57,645 bases of DNA from Phenylobacterium sp. CCH9-H3 (GCF_001557235.1 NZ_LSJI01000247.1:1-57645), one strand, 5' to 3'. Shown: positions 43,886 through 51,877, counted from the first letter of the stretch. Numbers and translations: made by a program. Notes: generated by a model from the letters alone, not told the origin.

Positions 43886-44165
43886 GGCTGCGCTGCGTCG
43901 CAACCCAAATTTCCTCGCGTGTCTGATCGGTGGGCGCCGCCCGCTGGATTGCCGGCGAGTTTATATCGCTGAACTTACGTCAAAATTCCGACAACGACGT
44001 TCTTGTTGTGCTCGCGGTATTGTTAATTGTGCAGCGCGAGGGCATTTCAGCGGGGACCACATCTCCAGGTAGGCCATTTCTACTCGCTCCTCAGGCGAAG
44101 CCGAATGACACCCCTGTCCGGTGATCGTTAGAGTCAACAACGAGTAAATGTAGGGGTGCTAAACC
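43886..44165. promoter_or_regulatory. AT-richer leader of the PEPxxWA-CTERM gene
   Basis: 280 bp with lower GC. A short frame from 43930 has no support. The last 60 bp contain CACCCCT (44109-44115), complementary to AGGGGTG (44152-44158), which includes the ribosome site of the next gene (AGGGG at 44152-44156). Pairing of the two would hide the site. A promoter was not recognised with confidence. Confidence 0.35.
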
Positions 44166-44768
44166 ATGCAAGCTTTCAAGACGCTCGCGGCGGCCGCCGC
44201 GATCGCGGTTTCCACCGCCGCGATCGCCACGTCCGCCTCGGCGACCACTGTGATCGACAACTGGACGAATGTTCCGAACCAGCCGGTCACGCTGACCTTC
44301 AGCGACAACAAGATCAGCGACCCGACGGGCGCTGGCATCTACGTCAACGGCGCCGACGCCAGCGACGGCACGTCCTATCACGAATGGGACGGCACGAACT
44401 TCACCGACACCTTCAACTTCGCCCTGCCGAGCGGCACGGTCGGGTTCAACCTGAGCTCGGTGAGCTTCGTCGCCCTTAGCGGTCTGAACTTCACCAGCGT
44501 GACGTTCAACGGCGTCGCCCTGACGCTGACGCAGGTTCCCAACACCTTCGTCTGGAACGCCTTTACCACCAGCCCGCTCCCGGTCGTCGCCGGGGGGCCG
44601 CAGGTGCTGGTCGTCAAAGGCAACGGCGGCGTGAACGCCTCCTGGAGCGGCACGGGCGCCTTTGCTCCCGCCGCGGTTCCTGAGCCCGGCACCTGGGCCC
44701 TGATGATCATGGGCTTCGGTGGCGCTGGCGCCATGCTTCGCTCGCGTCGCCGCGTAGCCGTCGCCTAA
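44166..44768 (+). CDS. PEPxxWA-CTERM sorting-domain exported protein
   Basis: 200 residues. Signal peptide about 1-27 (FKTLAAAAAIAVSTAAIATS...ASA), a beta-rich mature part without a recognised domain, and a classical C-terminal tripartite sorting signal: PEPGTWALMIMGFGGAGAM followed by the basic LRSRRRVAVA. Such tails are handled by exosortase-type transpeptidases and the proteins are linked to extracellular polysaccharide in Gram-negatives. No exosortase gene is in the window. A strong terminator lies downstream, and the EPS operon follows. Confidence 0.92.
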   Translation: MQAFKTLAAAAAIAVSTAAIATSASATTVIDNWTNVPNQPVTLTFSDNKISDPTGAGIYVNGADASDGTSYHEWDGTNFTDTFNFALPSGTVGFNLSSVSFVALSGLNFTSVTFNGVALTLTQVPNTFVWNAFTTSPLPVVAGGPQVLVVKGNGGVNASWSGTGAFAPAAVPEPGTWALMIMGFGGAGAMLRSRRRVAVA

Positions 44769-44793
44769 GAGACGAAAAGGCCGAGACTACAGG

Positions 44794-44825
44794 ACCGCCG
44801 CCCGAGAGGGCGGCGGTTTTGTTTT
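44794..44825 (+). terminator. Strong intrinsic terminator
   Basis: ACCGCCGCCC (44794-44803), loop GAGA, then GGGCGGCGGT (44808-44817), followed by a T-rich tail ending at 44825. This is a textbook intrinsic terminator 26 bp after the PEPxxWA-CTERM stop and separates it from the acyltransferase/ACP operon. Confidence 0.93.
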
Positions 44826-44949
44826 GCGCCTACGGAGTGTGAGGATTGTCCGCTGAATGGCGGCGTGGATCTTGCAGCGCTACCCGTCGCGCGACCGCCA
44901 TGTTAGGCGGGGGCGCAAATCGGTCGACTGAGAACGGAACTCCAGGATC

Positions 44950-45417
44950 ATGGCGAAGCCGCTGCTGACCCGCATTCGGAATGCGGTTCGACCCGCACTC
45001 ATCGAGGCGCGACGGCTCTACCTCAACCGCGTCTGGGGGATGGATATCGGCAAAGGCGCCACCATCTCGCTGAAGGCGAAGCTCGACATGAGCAACCCCC
45101 ATGGCGTGCACATCGGCGAGGGCACGTCCGTGAACTTCGACGCCGTGATCCTCACTCACGATTTCGTAAACAATAAGCACGTGGATACCCGCATCGGCCG
45201 GATGTGCCATATCGGGGCGCGAAGCATCGTCATGCCGGGCATCGAGATCGGCGACCATTGCATCGTGGCCGTGGCAAGCGTGGTGATGAAGAACGTTCCG
45301 CCGAACTCGCTGGTGGCCGGTAACCCGGCTCGGGTCATAGAGCAGGGGATCATGACCGGCCCGCGCGGGATGAAGATCGACGTCTACGAGGCCACGCAAA
45401 CCGAGGCCGCGAGCTAG
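44950..45417 (+). CDS. Left-handed beta-helix acyltransferase
   Basis: 155 residues with hexapeptide repeats: MDIGKGATISLKAKLD, GVHIGEGTSVNFDAVIL, the probable catalytic His in VILTHDF, then TRIGRMCHIGARSIVMPGIE and end VPPNSLVAGNPARVIEQG. Fold of serine/sugar O- or N-acetyltransferases. It is the first gene after the terminator, 38 bp before the acyl carrier protein, so it could transfer an acyl group from that carrier rather than from acetyl-CoA; that is an inference from position. Confidence 0.83.
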   Translation: MAKPLLTRIRNAVRPALIEARRLYLNRVWGMDIGKGATISLKAKLDMSNPHGVHIGEGTSVNFDAVILTHDFVNNKHVDTRIGRMCHIGARSIVMPGIEIGDHCIVAVASVVMKNVPPNSLVAGNPARVIEQGIMTGPRGMKIDVYEATQTEAAS

Positions 45418-45455
45418 CCCCCGGCGGGGGCGCCAACTTAGTTCTGGGGATGTAT

Positions 45456-45692
45456 ATGACTGTAGAGGCTAGGGTTCTGAGCGCCTTCCGTGAGGCGCTG
45501 GACATCGAGGGCGATGTCGACCCCAAGGAACTCGTCTATCGCGAGTACAAGAAGTGGACCAGCATGGCCCACATGACGCTGATCGCGATCCTGGAGCAGG
45601 ATTTCGACGCCATGCTGGAAACGGACGAGATCGTCGCCATGTCGTCGTTCGACAAGGCGGTCGAGACCATGAAGAAGTACGATGCCGGCTGA
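45456..45692 (+). CDS. Atypical acyl carrier protein
   Basis: 78 residues from the second ATG, which has GGGGA 6 nt upstream; an ATG 6 nt earlier lacks spacing. Acidic four-helix pattern (VLSAFREALDIEGDVDPKEL). The usual DSL site of phosphopantetheine attachment reads WTSMAHMTLIAILEQDF, with Ser36 as candidate. After it EQDFDAMLETDEIVAM fits helix 3. The Asp before Ser is replaced by Thr, which is unusual, but the W-x-S-(L/M)-x-H form is seen in carrier proteins of glycan clusters as far as I recall. It overlaps the next gene by 11 nt. A dedicated phosphopantetheinyl transferase ends the operon. Confidence 0.83.
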   Translation: MTVEARVLSAFREALDIEGDVDPKELVYREYKKWTSMAHMTLIAILEQDFDAMLETDEIVAMSSFDKAVETMKKYDAG

Positions 45693-46416
45693 TCTCGACC
45701 TGACGGGCAAGGTGGCCATCGTCACCGGCGCGTCTCGCGGGATAGGGGCGGCCATCGTGCGCCGCCTCGCCGATCAGGGCGCTACGGTCATCGCCGCGGC
45801 GCGCACGGTGAACGAGGATACGTTCGCCGGTTACGGCGACCGCGTCGCGCCGGCGGCCGGTTCCCTTGAAGATCCCGCCTTCGCGAAGGAACTGGTCCGG
45901 ACCGCCTTCTCGCGTTTCAAGCGCCTGGACGTGCTCGTCAACAACGCCGGGGTCATGCGTCCGGGCGTTATGGGCGCGACGCCCGAGGCGGACATCCAGC
46001 AGGTGCTGCGCCTGAACCTAGAGAGCGCGGTGCTGTTGACCGAAGCCGCCGTCCGGCTGATGGCGCGCAGCGGTGGGTCGGTGATCAACATGTCCTCAAT
46101 CATCGGCAGGTTGGGGGCGCCTGGCCAGTTCGCCTACGCCGCCTCAAAAGCCGGTCTCATCGGGGCCACGCTTGCGGCGGCGAAGGAACTCGCGCCCAAG
46201 GGCGTGCGCGTGAACGCCGTCGCCCCCGGCTTCATCGCCACTGAGATGACCGACGCTCTCTCGGACGAGGCGCGGGCGGAAGCCGTCAGGCACATCGGCA
46301 TGGGCCGGCCGGGAACGCCGGAAGACGTCGCCGACGCCGTCCTCTTCCTGGCGTCCGATCTTTCCCGCTACGTCACCGGCCAGGTCATCGGCGTCGACGG
46401 CGGGTTCGTGCTGTGA
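45682..46416 (+). CDS. FabG-like short-chain dehydrogenase/reductase
   Basis: 244 residues. Cofactor motif VTGASRGIGAAIVRRL, NNAGVMRPGVMGATP, catalytic Ser in VINMSSIIGRLG and Tyr/Lys in YAASKAGLIGAT, C-terminal RYVTGQVIGVDGGFVL. Very close to 3-oxoacyl-ACP reductases. Sits between the ACP gene (11-nt overlap) and the AMP-forming ligase gene (GTGA overlap), so an acyl-ACP substrate is likely. Confidence 0.92.
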   Translation: MPADLDLTGKVAIVTGASRGIGAAIVRRLADQGATVIAAARTVNEDTFAGYGDRVAPAAGSLEDPAFAKELVRTAFSRFKRLDVLVNNAGVMRPGVMGATPEADIQQVLRLNLESAVLLTEAAVRLMARSGGSVINMSSIIGRLGAPGQFAYAASKAGLIGATLAAAKELAPKGVRVNAVAPGFIATEMTDALSDEARAEAVRHIGMGRPGTPEDVADAVLFLASDLSRYVTGQVIGVDGGFVL

Positions 46417-47876
46417 CCTTTCGGGTCGGGGACTGCGTGGCGCCCGCGCTGGACATGACCTGCGGCGGTTTGCTGCCGGTGCTGGCCGATCGCGAGCCGG
46501 CGCCGGCCCTGACGGATGCGCGTGAAGGCGCCGCCGGTCCTTGGCTGACCCGCGCCGATCTGCGCGCCAGCGTGGCGACTACGGCCGGCGCCTTCGGCGC
46601 GGCCGAGAAGAGCCTTGTCTTCGTGCTCACGCGAAACGACATGGCGACGGTGACGGGGATCCTGGCCGCACGGGCCCTGGGCCACGCGGTGGCGCTGCTC
46701 GACGCGAAGGCCGATCCCGGAGCGCTGCAGGCCCTGGCGGCGGCCTACGACCCCGAGTTCCTCGTTTTCGAGGGTGCGCCGCCACTGCCGGTGGACGACA
46801 TCTCGACCGTCGAGGGAGTCAGCGTTGGACGCCGTTCGGGTCGACGGGACACGAGGCTTCATCCCGATCTGGCGCTTCTGCTCTCGACATCGGGAACCAC
46901 GGGGAGCGCCAAGTTCGTGCGGCTGTCCGCAGACGCAATCCTCGCCAACGCCCGGCAGATTGCGACCGCGCTCCGGATCGGTCCCGCGGAGGTTGGCGTT
47001 GGCCATCTGGCCCTCCACTATTCCTATGGCTGGTCGGTGCTGGCCTCGCATCTCGTGTCCGGGGCGGCGGTGGCGCTGATGGACGATTCGATCATGTCGC
47101 CGACGTTCTGGCCGACGGTCGAGGCCGCGGGCGGCACCCACTTTCCCGGCGTGCCGTTCCACTACACCGCCCTGGCCCGGTTCGGCCTTGAGGTCGTCCC
47201 GGCCTCCGTGACTACCTTCACCCAGGCGGGCGGGGCGCTGGACCTGCGCTTTCAGCGCAAGATCCACGAACAGGCCCAGGCGCGCGGCGCGGGCTTCTAC
47301 GTGATGTACGGCCAGACCGAAGCCGGCCCCCGTATCACGACGCTCCCGGCTTCGGACTTCGAAGCCAAGGCGGGATCCGTGGGGCTCGCGCTTGAGGGCG
47401 GCGTCCTGACCATCGTCGACGACGAAGGCAATCTGCTGCCGGCCGGGCAGGCCGGTCACGTGACGTATGCGGGCGGCAACGTCATGATGGGTTATGCGAC
47501 CGACCGGGCGGAGCTCGCCGCCGGCGACGACCAACAGGGTCGCCTCGAGACCGGCGACCTTGGTTATCTCGACGAAGACGGCTTCCTCTTCCTCACCGGG
47601 CGCAGCAAGCGCATCTCCAAGATCTTCGGCCTCCGGATCAGCCTGGACGAGATCGAGGCCCGGCTGACCGAGGCGGGACCCTGCGCTGCGCTCGACGCGC
47701 AGGAGAGGATCCTGGTGTTTCACGAGCCCGACGCCGACGACATCCGCGCGCGGATCTCGGCCTTGGCGGAGTCCCTGGGGCTGCCGTCCGCTGCATTCAA
47801 CGCGCGCGTTGTCGACAGCCTGCCGCGCAAGTCCAGCGGCAAGCTCGACTACAATGCGCTGAAGGAGTTGCTGTGA
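46413..47876 (+). CDS. AMP-forming acid ligase (ANL superfamily)
   Basis: 487 residues from GTG overlapping the previous stop. P-loop LLLSTSGTTGSAKFVRLS (158-167 core), FPGVPFHYTALARFG, MYGQTEAGPRI (A5), ETGDLGYLDEDGFLFLTGRSKR (A8 hinge region) and end SSGKLDYNALKELL with catalytic Lys477. Single A-domain-type protein without a carrier domain, placed after an ACP and SDR; it probably activates a carboxylic acid as adenylate and loads it on the ACP. The substrate pocket was not decoded. Confidence 0.9.
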   Translation: MTFRVGDCVAPALDMTCGGLLPVLADREPAPALTDAREGAAGPWLTRADLRASVATTAGAFGAAEKSLVFVLTRNDMATVTGILAARALGHAVALLDAKADPGALQALAAAYDPEFLVFEGAPPLPVDDISTVEGVSVGRRSGRRDTRLHPDLALLLSTSGTTGSAKFVRLSADAILANARQIATALRIGPAEVGVGHLALHYSYGWSVLASHLVSGAAVALMDDSIMSPTFWPTVEAAGGTHFPGVPFHYTALARFGLEVVPASVTTFTQAGGALDLRFQRKIHEQAQARGAGFYVMYGQTEAGPRITTLPASDFEAKAGSVGLALEGGVLTIVDDEGNLLPAGQAGHVTYAGGNVMMGYATDRAELAAGDDQQGRLETGDLGYLDEDGFLFLTGRSKRISKIFGLRISLDEIEARLTEAGPCAALDAQERILVFHEPDADDIRARISALAESLGLPSAAFNARVVDSLPRKSSGKLDYNALKELL

Positions 47877-48949
47877 TGTTCGACAAGCTCCTTGCGGCCC
47901 CGCCCTGGTCTGTCCGGTCGGTTGAGAAGGCGGCGATGATGCTGGAGGGGCTCAACGCGCTGAGCGCCCTGCACTACGAGCGTTGCGAACCCTACCGGCG
48001 AATCGTGGACAAGGCCTGGGGCGGGCCCCGCAACTACGCGCGCCTGCAGGACATTCCGTACCTGCCGGTGAGCATCTTCAAGGAGCTGGACCTAGCCTCC
48101 ACGCCGGATCACTCGCTGGTCCTGAAGTCCAGCGGCACCACCGGCCAGATGCAGAGCCGCATCTACGTGGATGGGGAGACTGCGCAGCGGCAGTCCACAG
48201 CCCTCGTCAACACGTTCACGCCCGTCCTTGGACGCCAGCGACTCCCGTTCCTGGCGATTGACACCAAGGCGGTGTTGACCGACCAGACGATGACGGCGCG
48301 GGGGGCCGGCGTGCTGGGCATGATGAAGTTCGGCGCTCGCGCCACCTTCGCCATGGATCGCGACCTCGTGGTGGACAAGGGCGCGGTGCGCGAGTTCCTG
48401 GCCGCCTACGGCGACAAGCCGTTCCTGATGTTCGGCTTCACCTTCCTGGTCTGGTCGAAGCTGTACGAGAGTTTCGAGGACGGGGAGTTGGATCTCTCGA
48501 ACGGCATCCTCATCCACTCGGGCGGCTGGAAGAAGCTGGAGGCCGACAAGGTCTCGAACGAAGTTTTCCGCGCGGCGCTGCAACGCCGTTTCGGCCTCAG
48601 CCGCATCTACAATTTCTATGGGTTCGTCGAGCAGATCGGCTCCGTTTTTGTGGAAGGCGACGACGGTCGGCTGTACCCGCCGAACTTCACCGAGGTCATC
48701 GTGCGCCGTCCGGACACTTGGGAGCCCTGTGAGATGGGCGAGGAGGGGGTCGTCCAGGTGCTGTCCCTCCTGCCGACGTCCTATCCTGGCCACAGCGTGC
48801 TGACTGAGGACTGGGGGGTCGTGGACTATGTGGACAAGGGCGTCGGGGGCCGCTTCGGCCAGGCAGTGCGCATCCTGGGCCGGGTGCCGAAGGCCGAATT
48901 GCGGGGATGCAGCGACGTGATCGCCGCCTCGCAGGACCGGGCGGCCTGA
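47876..48949 (+). CDS. LuxE-like acyl-protein synthetase
   Basis: 357 residues; ATG within TGATG at the ligase stop, with GGAG upstream. Matches the LuxE family (fatty-acid reductase synthetase subunit): PYLPVSIFKELDL, adenylation motif LKSSGTTGQMQSRIY (85-90 core), IHSGGWKKLEADKVS, FYGFVEQIGSVFVEG and the conserved C-terminal KAELRGCSDV with Cys345, the likely acyl acceptor. In bioluminescence LuxE activates a fatty acid and passes it to LuxC. Here no luciferase genes are present. Directly followed by the LuxC-like gene, so the two should form an acid/acyl reductase complex. Confidence 0.87.
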   Translation: MFDKLLAAPPWSVRSVEKAAMMLEGLNALSALHYERCEPYRRIVDKAWGGPRNYARLQDIPYLPVSIFKELDLASTPDHSLVLKSSGTTGQMQSRIYVDGETAQRQSTALVNTFTPVLGRQRLPFLAIDTKAVLTDQTMTARGAGVLGMMKFGARATFAMDRDLVVDKGAVREFLAAYGDKPFLMFGFTFLVWSKLYESFEDGELDLSNGILIHSGGWKKLEADKVSNEVFRAALQRRFGLSRIYNFYGFVEQIGSVFVEGDDGRLYPPNFTEVIVRRPDTWEPCEMGEEGVVQVLSLLPTSYPGHSVLTEDWGVVDYVDKGVGGRFGQAVRILGRVPKAELRGCSDVIAASQDRAA

Positions 48950-48953
48950 CCCG

Positions 48954-50183
48954 GTGACCGACATCACGATCAACCAGGTCGGCGGCGACGTCCTGAACCT
49001 CGATGCAGACGCCTTCGTGGCCCGCCTCGGGGAAGCGCGGAGCCGGCTGTCGGAGCCGTTCTCCGAAACGCGACTCGCCTTGGCCGCGGAGGTCGGCTCG
49101 ACGATCCTGCGGCGCGGCGGGAAGCACGCCTCGTCCGCCGTGGTGCATTTCGCCTACTGGACCCGCTCGGCGGCGCTAAAGCGCCTCGCCGCGGAGTTCC
49201 GCGAACGGCTGCCTTCCGGCTGCCTGGCCCGTCCGATCGGCCTCGTCTTCCACCTGCCGCCGCAGAACGTGGAGACCGTGTTCCTCTATTCGTGGATGCT
49301 CTCCTACCTGGCCGGCAACGCGAACGTCGTTCGTCTGCCGACTGTCCTTGGCGAGGAGATGCGCAGCCTTCTCGACCTGTTCCTGGCCGCCTTCGAGCGC
49401 GCAGGCGAGACCTCGCAGATGTTCGTCAACTACCCGTCGGCCTCGGACATCAGCGTCCGGATCTCAGCGGAGAGTGACGCCCGCGTCGTATGGGGCGGCG
49501 ACGCGAAGGTCCGAGCTTTCGCTGACGTACCCCTGCGGCTCGGCGGCAAGTCGGTATGGTTCGGCGACCGCTTCTCTCTGTCGGTCCTGAGTGGCTCCGA
49601 ACTGCTGGTGTTGGACGACAAGGCGCGCCGGTCGCTGGCGGAAGCGTTCTACAACGACGTGTACGTCTTCGATCAGATGGCCTGCTCCTCGCCGCACGTG
49701 GTCTATGTCGCGGGGGACCGCGACAGCCACGGGGCGGCCGTCCGCGCGCTGTTGGACTCCGTCGCCGAGGTGGCGCGGGAAAAGCAGGCAGCGCCGGCCA
49801 CCGGCCACGCCATCCGGAAGATGGTCGAGGCGTTCGCGTCGGCGGGACGGGGCGATGCGGACTCGCTCTATTGGGGCGACAATCTGCTGACCGCGGCGGA
49901 AGTCGTCTCGTCGTCCGAGCATGCTGAGCGGCGCATCGGCGGCGGCTATCTCGAGTACCGGTTCGTCCCCGACTTGGACGCTCTTGAGCCCGTGCTTCGA
50001 GAGCACCATCAGACGCTGACCTATTTCGGCTTCACCCGGGACCAGATGTTCGCCTTTGCCGCAGGAAGGGCCGACCCTGGCCTCACCCGCATCGTCCCGG
50101 TCGGCCAGGCCCTGGATTTCGACTTCGTCTGGGACGGCTACGATCTCCCGCGGGAGCTGACGCGCCTCGTTCGCGTGATCTGA
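48954..50183 (+). CDS. LuxC-like acyl-CoA/acyl-protein reductase
   Basis: 409 residues from GTG, 4 bp after the LuxE-like stop. Family marks: IGLVFHLPPQNVETVFLYSW, SYLAGNANVVRLP, WGGDAKVRAF, and the catalytic Cys244 in FDQMACSSPHVVYV, followed by a YFGFTRDQMFAFA region. LuxC reduces a cysteine-bound acyl group with NADPH to the aldehyde. It is shorter than the classical LuxC of about 480 residues, but the active site is intact. Partner genes suggest the acyl group comes from the LuxE-like protein or the operon's ACP. Confidence 0.88.
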   Translation: MTDITINQVGGDVLNLDADAFVARLGEARSRLSEPFSETRLALAAEVGSTILRRGGKHASSAVVHFAYWTRSAALKRLAAEFRERLPSGCLARPIGLVFHLPPQNVETVFLYSWMLSYLAGNANVVRLPTVLGEEMRSLLDLFLAAFERAGETSQMFVNYPSASDISVRISAESDARVVWGGDAKVRAFADVPLRLGGKSVWFGDRFSLSVLSGSELLVLDDKARRSLAEAFYNDVYVFDQMACSSPHVVYVAGDRDSHGAAVRALLDSVAEVAREKQAAPATGHAIRKMVEAFASAGRGDADSLYWGDNLLTAAEVVSSSEHAERRIGGGYLEYRFVPDLDALEPVLREHHQTLTYFGFTRDQMFAFAAGRADPGLTRIVPVGQALDFDFVWDGYDLPRELTRLVRVI

Positions 50184-50186
50184 GCG

Positions 50187-50885
50187 ATGCCGTCCACCGG
50201 CCCCGACATCGAGATTTGGGTCGCCGACGCGTCGAATTCGGCATGGGCCGCCGCGAGCCGCGGCGGAGGGGAGGATCCGGAACGGCTCAGCGCGGTCGGT
50301 CGCGAACTGGAGGCCGCGATCCGCGGACAGGGTGGATACTTTGGGCCCTCCAACATCTCCCACAGCGGACAGCGCGTCGCGCTTGCCGTCGGTCGCAGCC
50401 CGAATGTCGTCCGTCTCGGTGTCGACATGGAGGTTCGCCGACGCCCGCCTCGGCCGCGCGCCTTCGCGCGGCGGATCCTCGCGCCGGGAGAGGAGAGCGC
50501 GTCCGACTTGGTGGGCGCGTGGACCGTCAAGGAAGCTGCGTTGAAGGCGACTCGCGAGGGTTTGGCCGCGGATCCCAGGGCCTGGCGATTCGATGACCTG
50601 GAGTGTCACGATCCAAGGCTGGTGACGGCGCCGTCGGCCTGGGGGCCGCCCGAGAACTGGGCCTTCCTGCGAACCGAGGTTGAGGGACCCGCCGCGTTGG
50701 CCTTGGCCGTGCGGTTGAATAAGATTCATTCACTGGATGTGTGCGTCCGATCGGTCCACGGTCCGGGCGATGTCTCGACGCCGGACCCATGTTCTTCGTT
50801 CTGCCTCCGGTGGTCGCCAAGGGGCCTGCCGGCTGCAAGTTGCGCTGGCGCCTTTCGAAACCGGTCTGACAAAGTTAAGAGTTGA
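50187..50885 (+). CDS. 4'-phosphopantetheinyl transferase superfamily protein
   Basis: 232 residues, starting 3 bp after the LuxC-like stop. Sfp/AcpS superfamily motifs: SNISHSGQRVALAVG, LGVDMEVRRR (Asp80, Glu82 metal ligands) and WTVKEAALKA (Lys115/Glu116). It would convert the operon's ACP from apo to holo form with CoA. The core ends near residue 177 (ALALAVRLN); the last 55 residues look unlike the family and are rich in Cys, Ser and Arg, so the true coding end or a lost earlier stop is open. The last 4 nt overlap another frame, but the next gene probably starts at 50936. Confidence 0.85.
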   Translation: MPSTGPDIEIWVADASNSAWAAASRGGGEDPERLSAVGRELEAAIRGQGGYFGPSNISHSGQRVALAVGRSPNVVRLGVDMEVRRRPPRPRAFARRILAPGEESASDLVGAWTVKEAALKATREGLAADPRAWRFDDLECHDPRLVTAPSAWGPPENWAFLRTEVEGPAALALAVRLNKIHSLDVCVRSVHGPGDVSTPDPCSSFCLRWSPRGLPAASCAGAFRNRSDKVKS

Positions 50886-50935
50886 GCAGCGAAATTGAGG
50901 GACGCCCAGCGTGGCGTTCGCTCGGGAGGGGTACG

Positions 50936-51877
50936 TTGAAAGCCAGATATTTCATGGTCGTCGCCAGCGCGGCTCTGCTGCTGTCGGGATGCGATCAGGT
51001 CAAGAAGCTCGTGGGCGGTGGCAAGCCGAGCGGCCAGGTCGTCGCGACCGTGGACGGCGAGGAAATCACCAGCCTTCAGCTGCGCGCCGAAATGGGTGGG
51101 TTCGGTTCGCGCGACCCCAAGGTCATGAAGGCTGCTCAGCAGCAGGCCCTGGAGCGGATCATCCTGCGCAAGCTCCTGGCCAAAGAGGCCCGCAAGGAGA
51201 AGCTCGACAAGTCTGCGGATTTCACGATCCAGCTCGAGCGGGGCGAAGAGAACCTCCTGGCCCAGATGTACCAGCGCCGGCTGGCGAGCAAGGTGACCCA
51301 ACCTTCGCAACAGGCCGCGGCGGACTATATCGCCAGTCATCCTCAGCAGTTCGCGGACCGCAAGGTATACTTCGTCGACCAGCTGATCGCCGCGCCGAAC
51401 AAGATTCCGCCGGAACAGTTCCGGCCGCTCAAGTCGCTGGGCGAGGTCAAGGCGCTGCTGGACAGCCAGAACGTGCCCTATCAGGAGGGCGCGACCGTCA
51501 TGGATAGCCTGACGGCCAACCCGCAGCTCATGAGTGCGGTGAGCGCGCTGCCTCCGGGCGAAGTGTTCGTGGTGCCGCAGGGGAACTCTCTGCTCTTCAA
51601 CCAGATCACAGGGTCACGCTCTGCGCCGTTCGCAGGTGACCAGGCGAAGAACTTCGCCATGAATGCGCTTCGCACCCAGAACGCGCAGCAGACGGTCGGC
51701 AAACAGATCGCCGACATGCGCAAGGCGGCGGAGCCGAAGGTCGTCTACAACGCGGCCTTCAAACCCGCGCCGCCGGCCAAGGCTGCGACGCCGGCCGCCA
51801 AGGCTGCTCCTGCGCCGGCGGCCGCGCCCGCCGCTGCACCCGAAGCTCCAGCCGCGGCCGCTCCGGCGGCGAAGTAG
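50936..51877 (+). CDS. Lipoprotein of EpsD-like peptidyl-prolyl isomerase family
   Basis: 313 residues from TTG with GGAGGGG a few nt upstream; the longer frame from 50882 is less likely. N-terminal lipobox ARYFMVVASAALLLSGCDQ (Cys about 19), then a SurA/PpiD-type N-terminal region (VVATVDGEEITSLQLRAEM, ALERIILRKLLAKEARKE), a parvulin-like middle, and a long Ala/Pro-rich tail (KAAPAPAAAPAAAPEAPA). EpsD-family isomerases occur in EPS loci with PEP-CTERM proteins. It probably helps folding of exported EPS or surface proteins at the periplasmic face. Catalytic activity is not shown. Confidence 0.75.
   Translation: MKARYFMVVASAALLLSGCDQVKKLVGGGKPSGQVVATVDGEEITSLQLRAEMGGFGSRDPKVMKAAQQQALERIILRKLLAKEARKEKLDKSADFTIQLERGEENLLAQMYQRRLASKVTQPSQQAAADYIASHPQQFADRKVYFVDQLIAAPNKIPPEQFRPLKSLGEVKALLDSQNVPYQEGATVMDSLTANPQLMSAVSALPPGEVFVVPQGNSLLFNQITGSRSAPFAGDQAKNFAMNALRTQNAQQTVGKQIADMRKAAEPKVVYNAAFKPAPPAKAATPAAKAAPAPAAAPAAAPEAPAAAAPAAK

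Noticed and set aside
43930..44124. 64-codon frame between rmlA and the PEPxxWA-CTERM gene
   Set aside because: No good ribosome site, atypical composition, no recognised domain.
3278..50183. Reading the luciferase-like oxidoreductase together with LuxC and LuxE as a bioluminescence system
   Set aside because: The oxidoreductase is about 44 kb from luxC/luxE, resembles limonene-type monooxygenases, and no second luciferase subunit is present.
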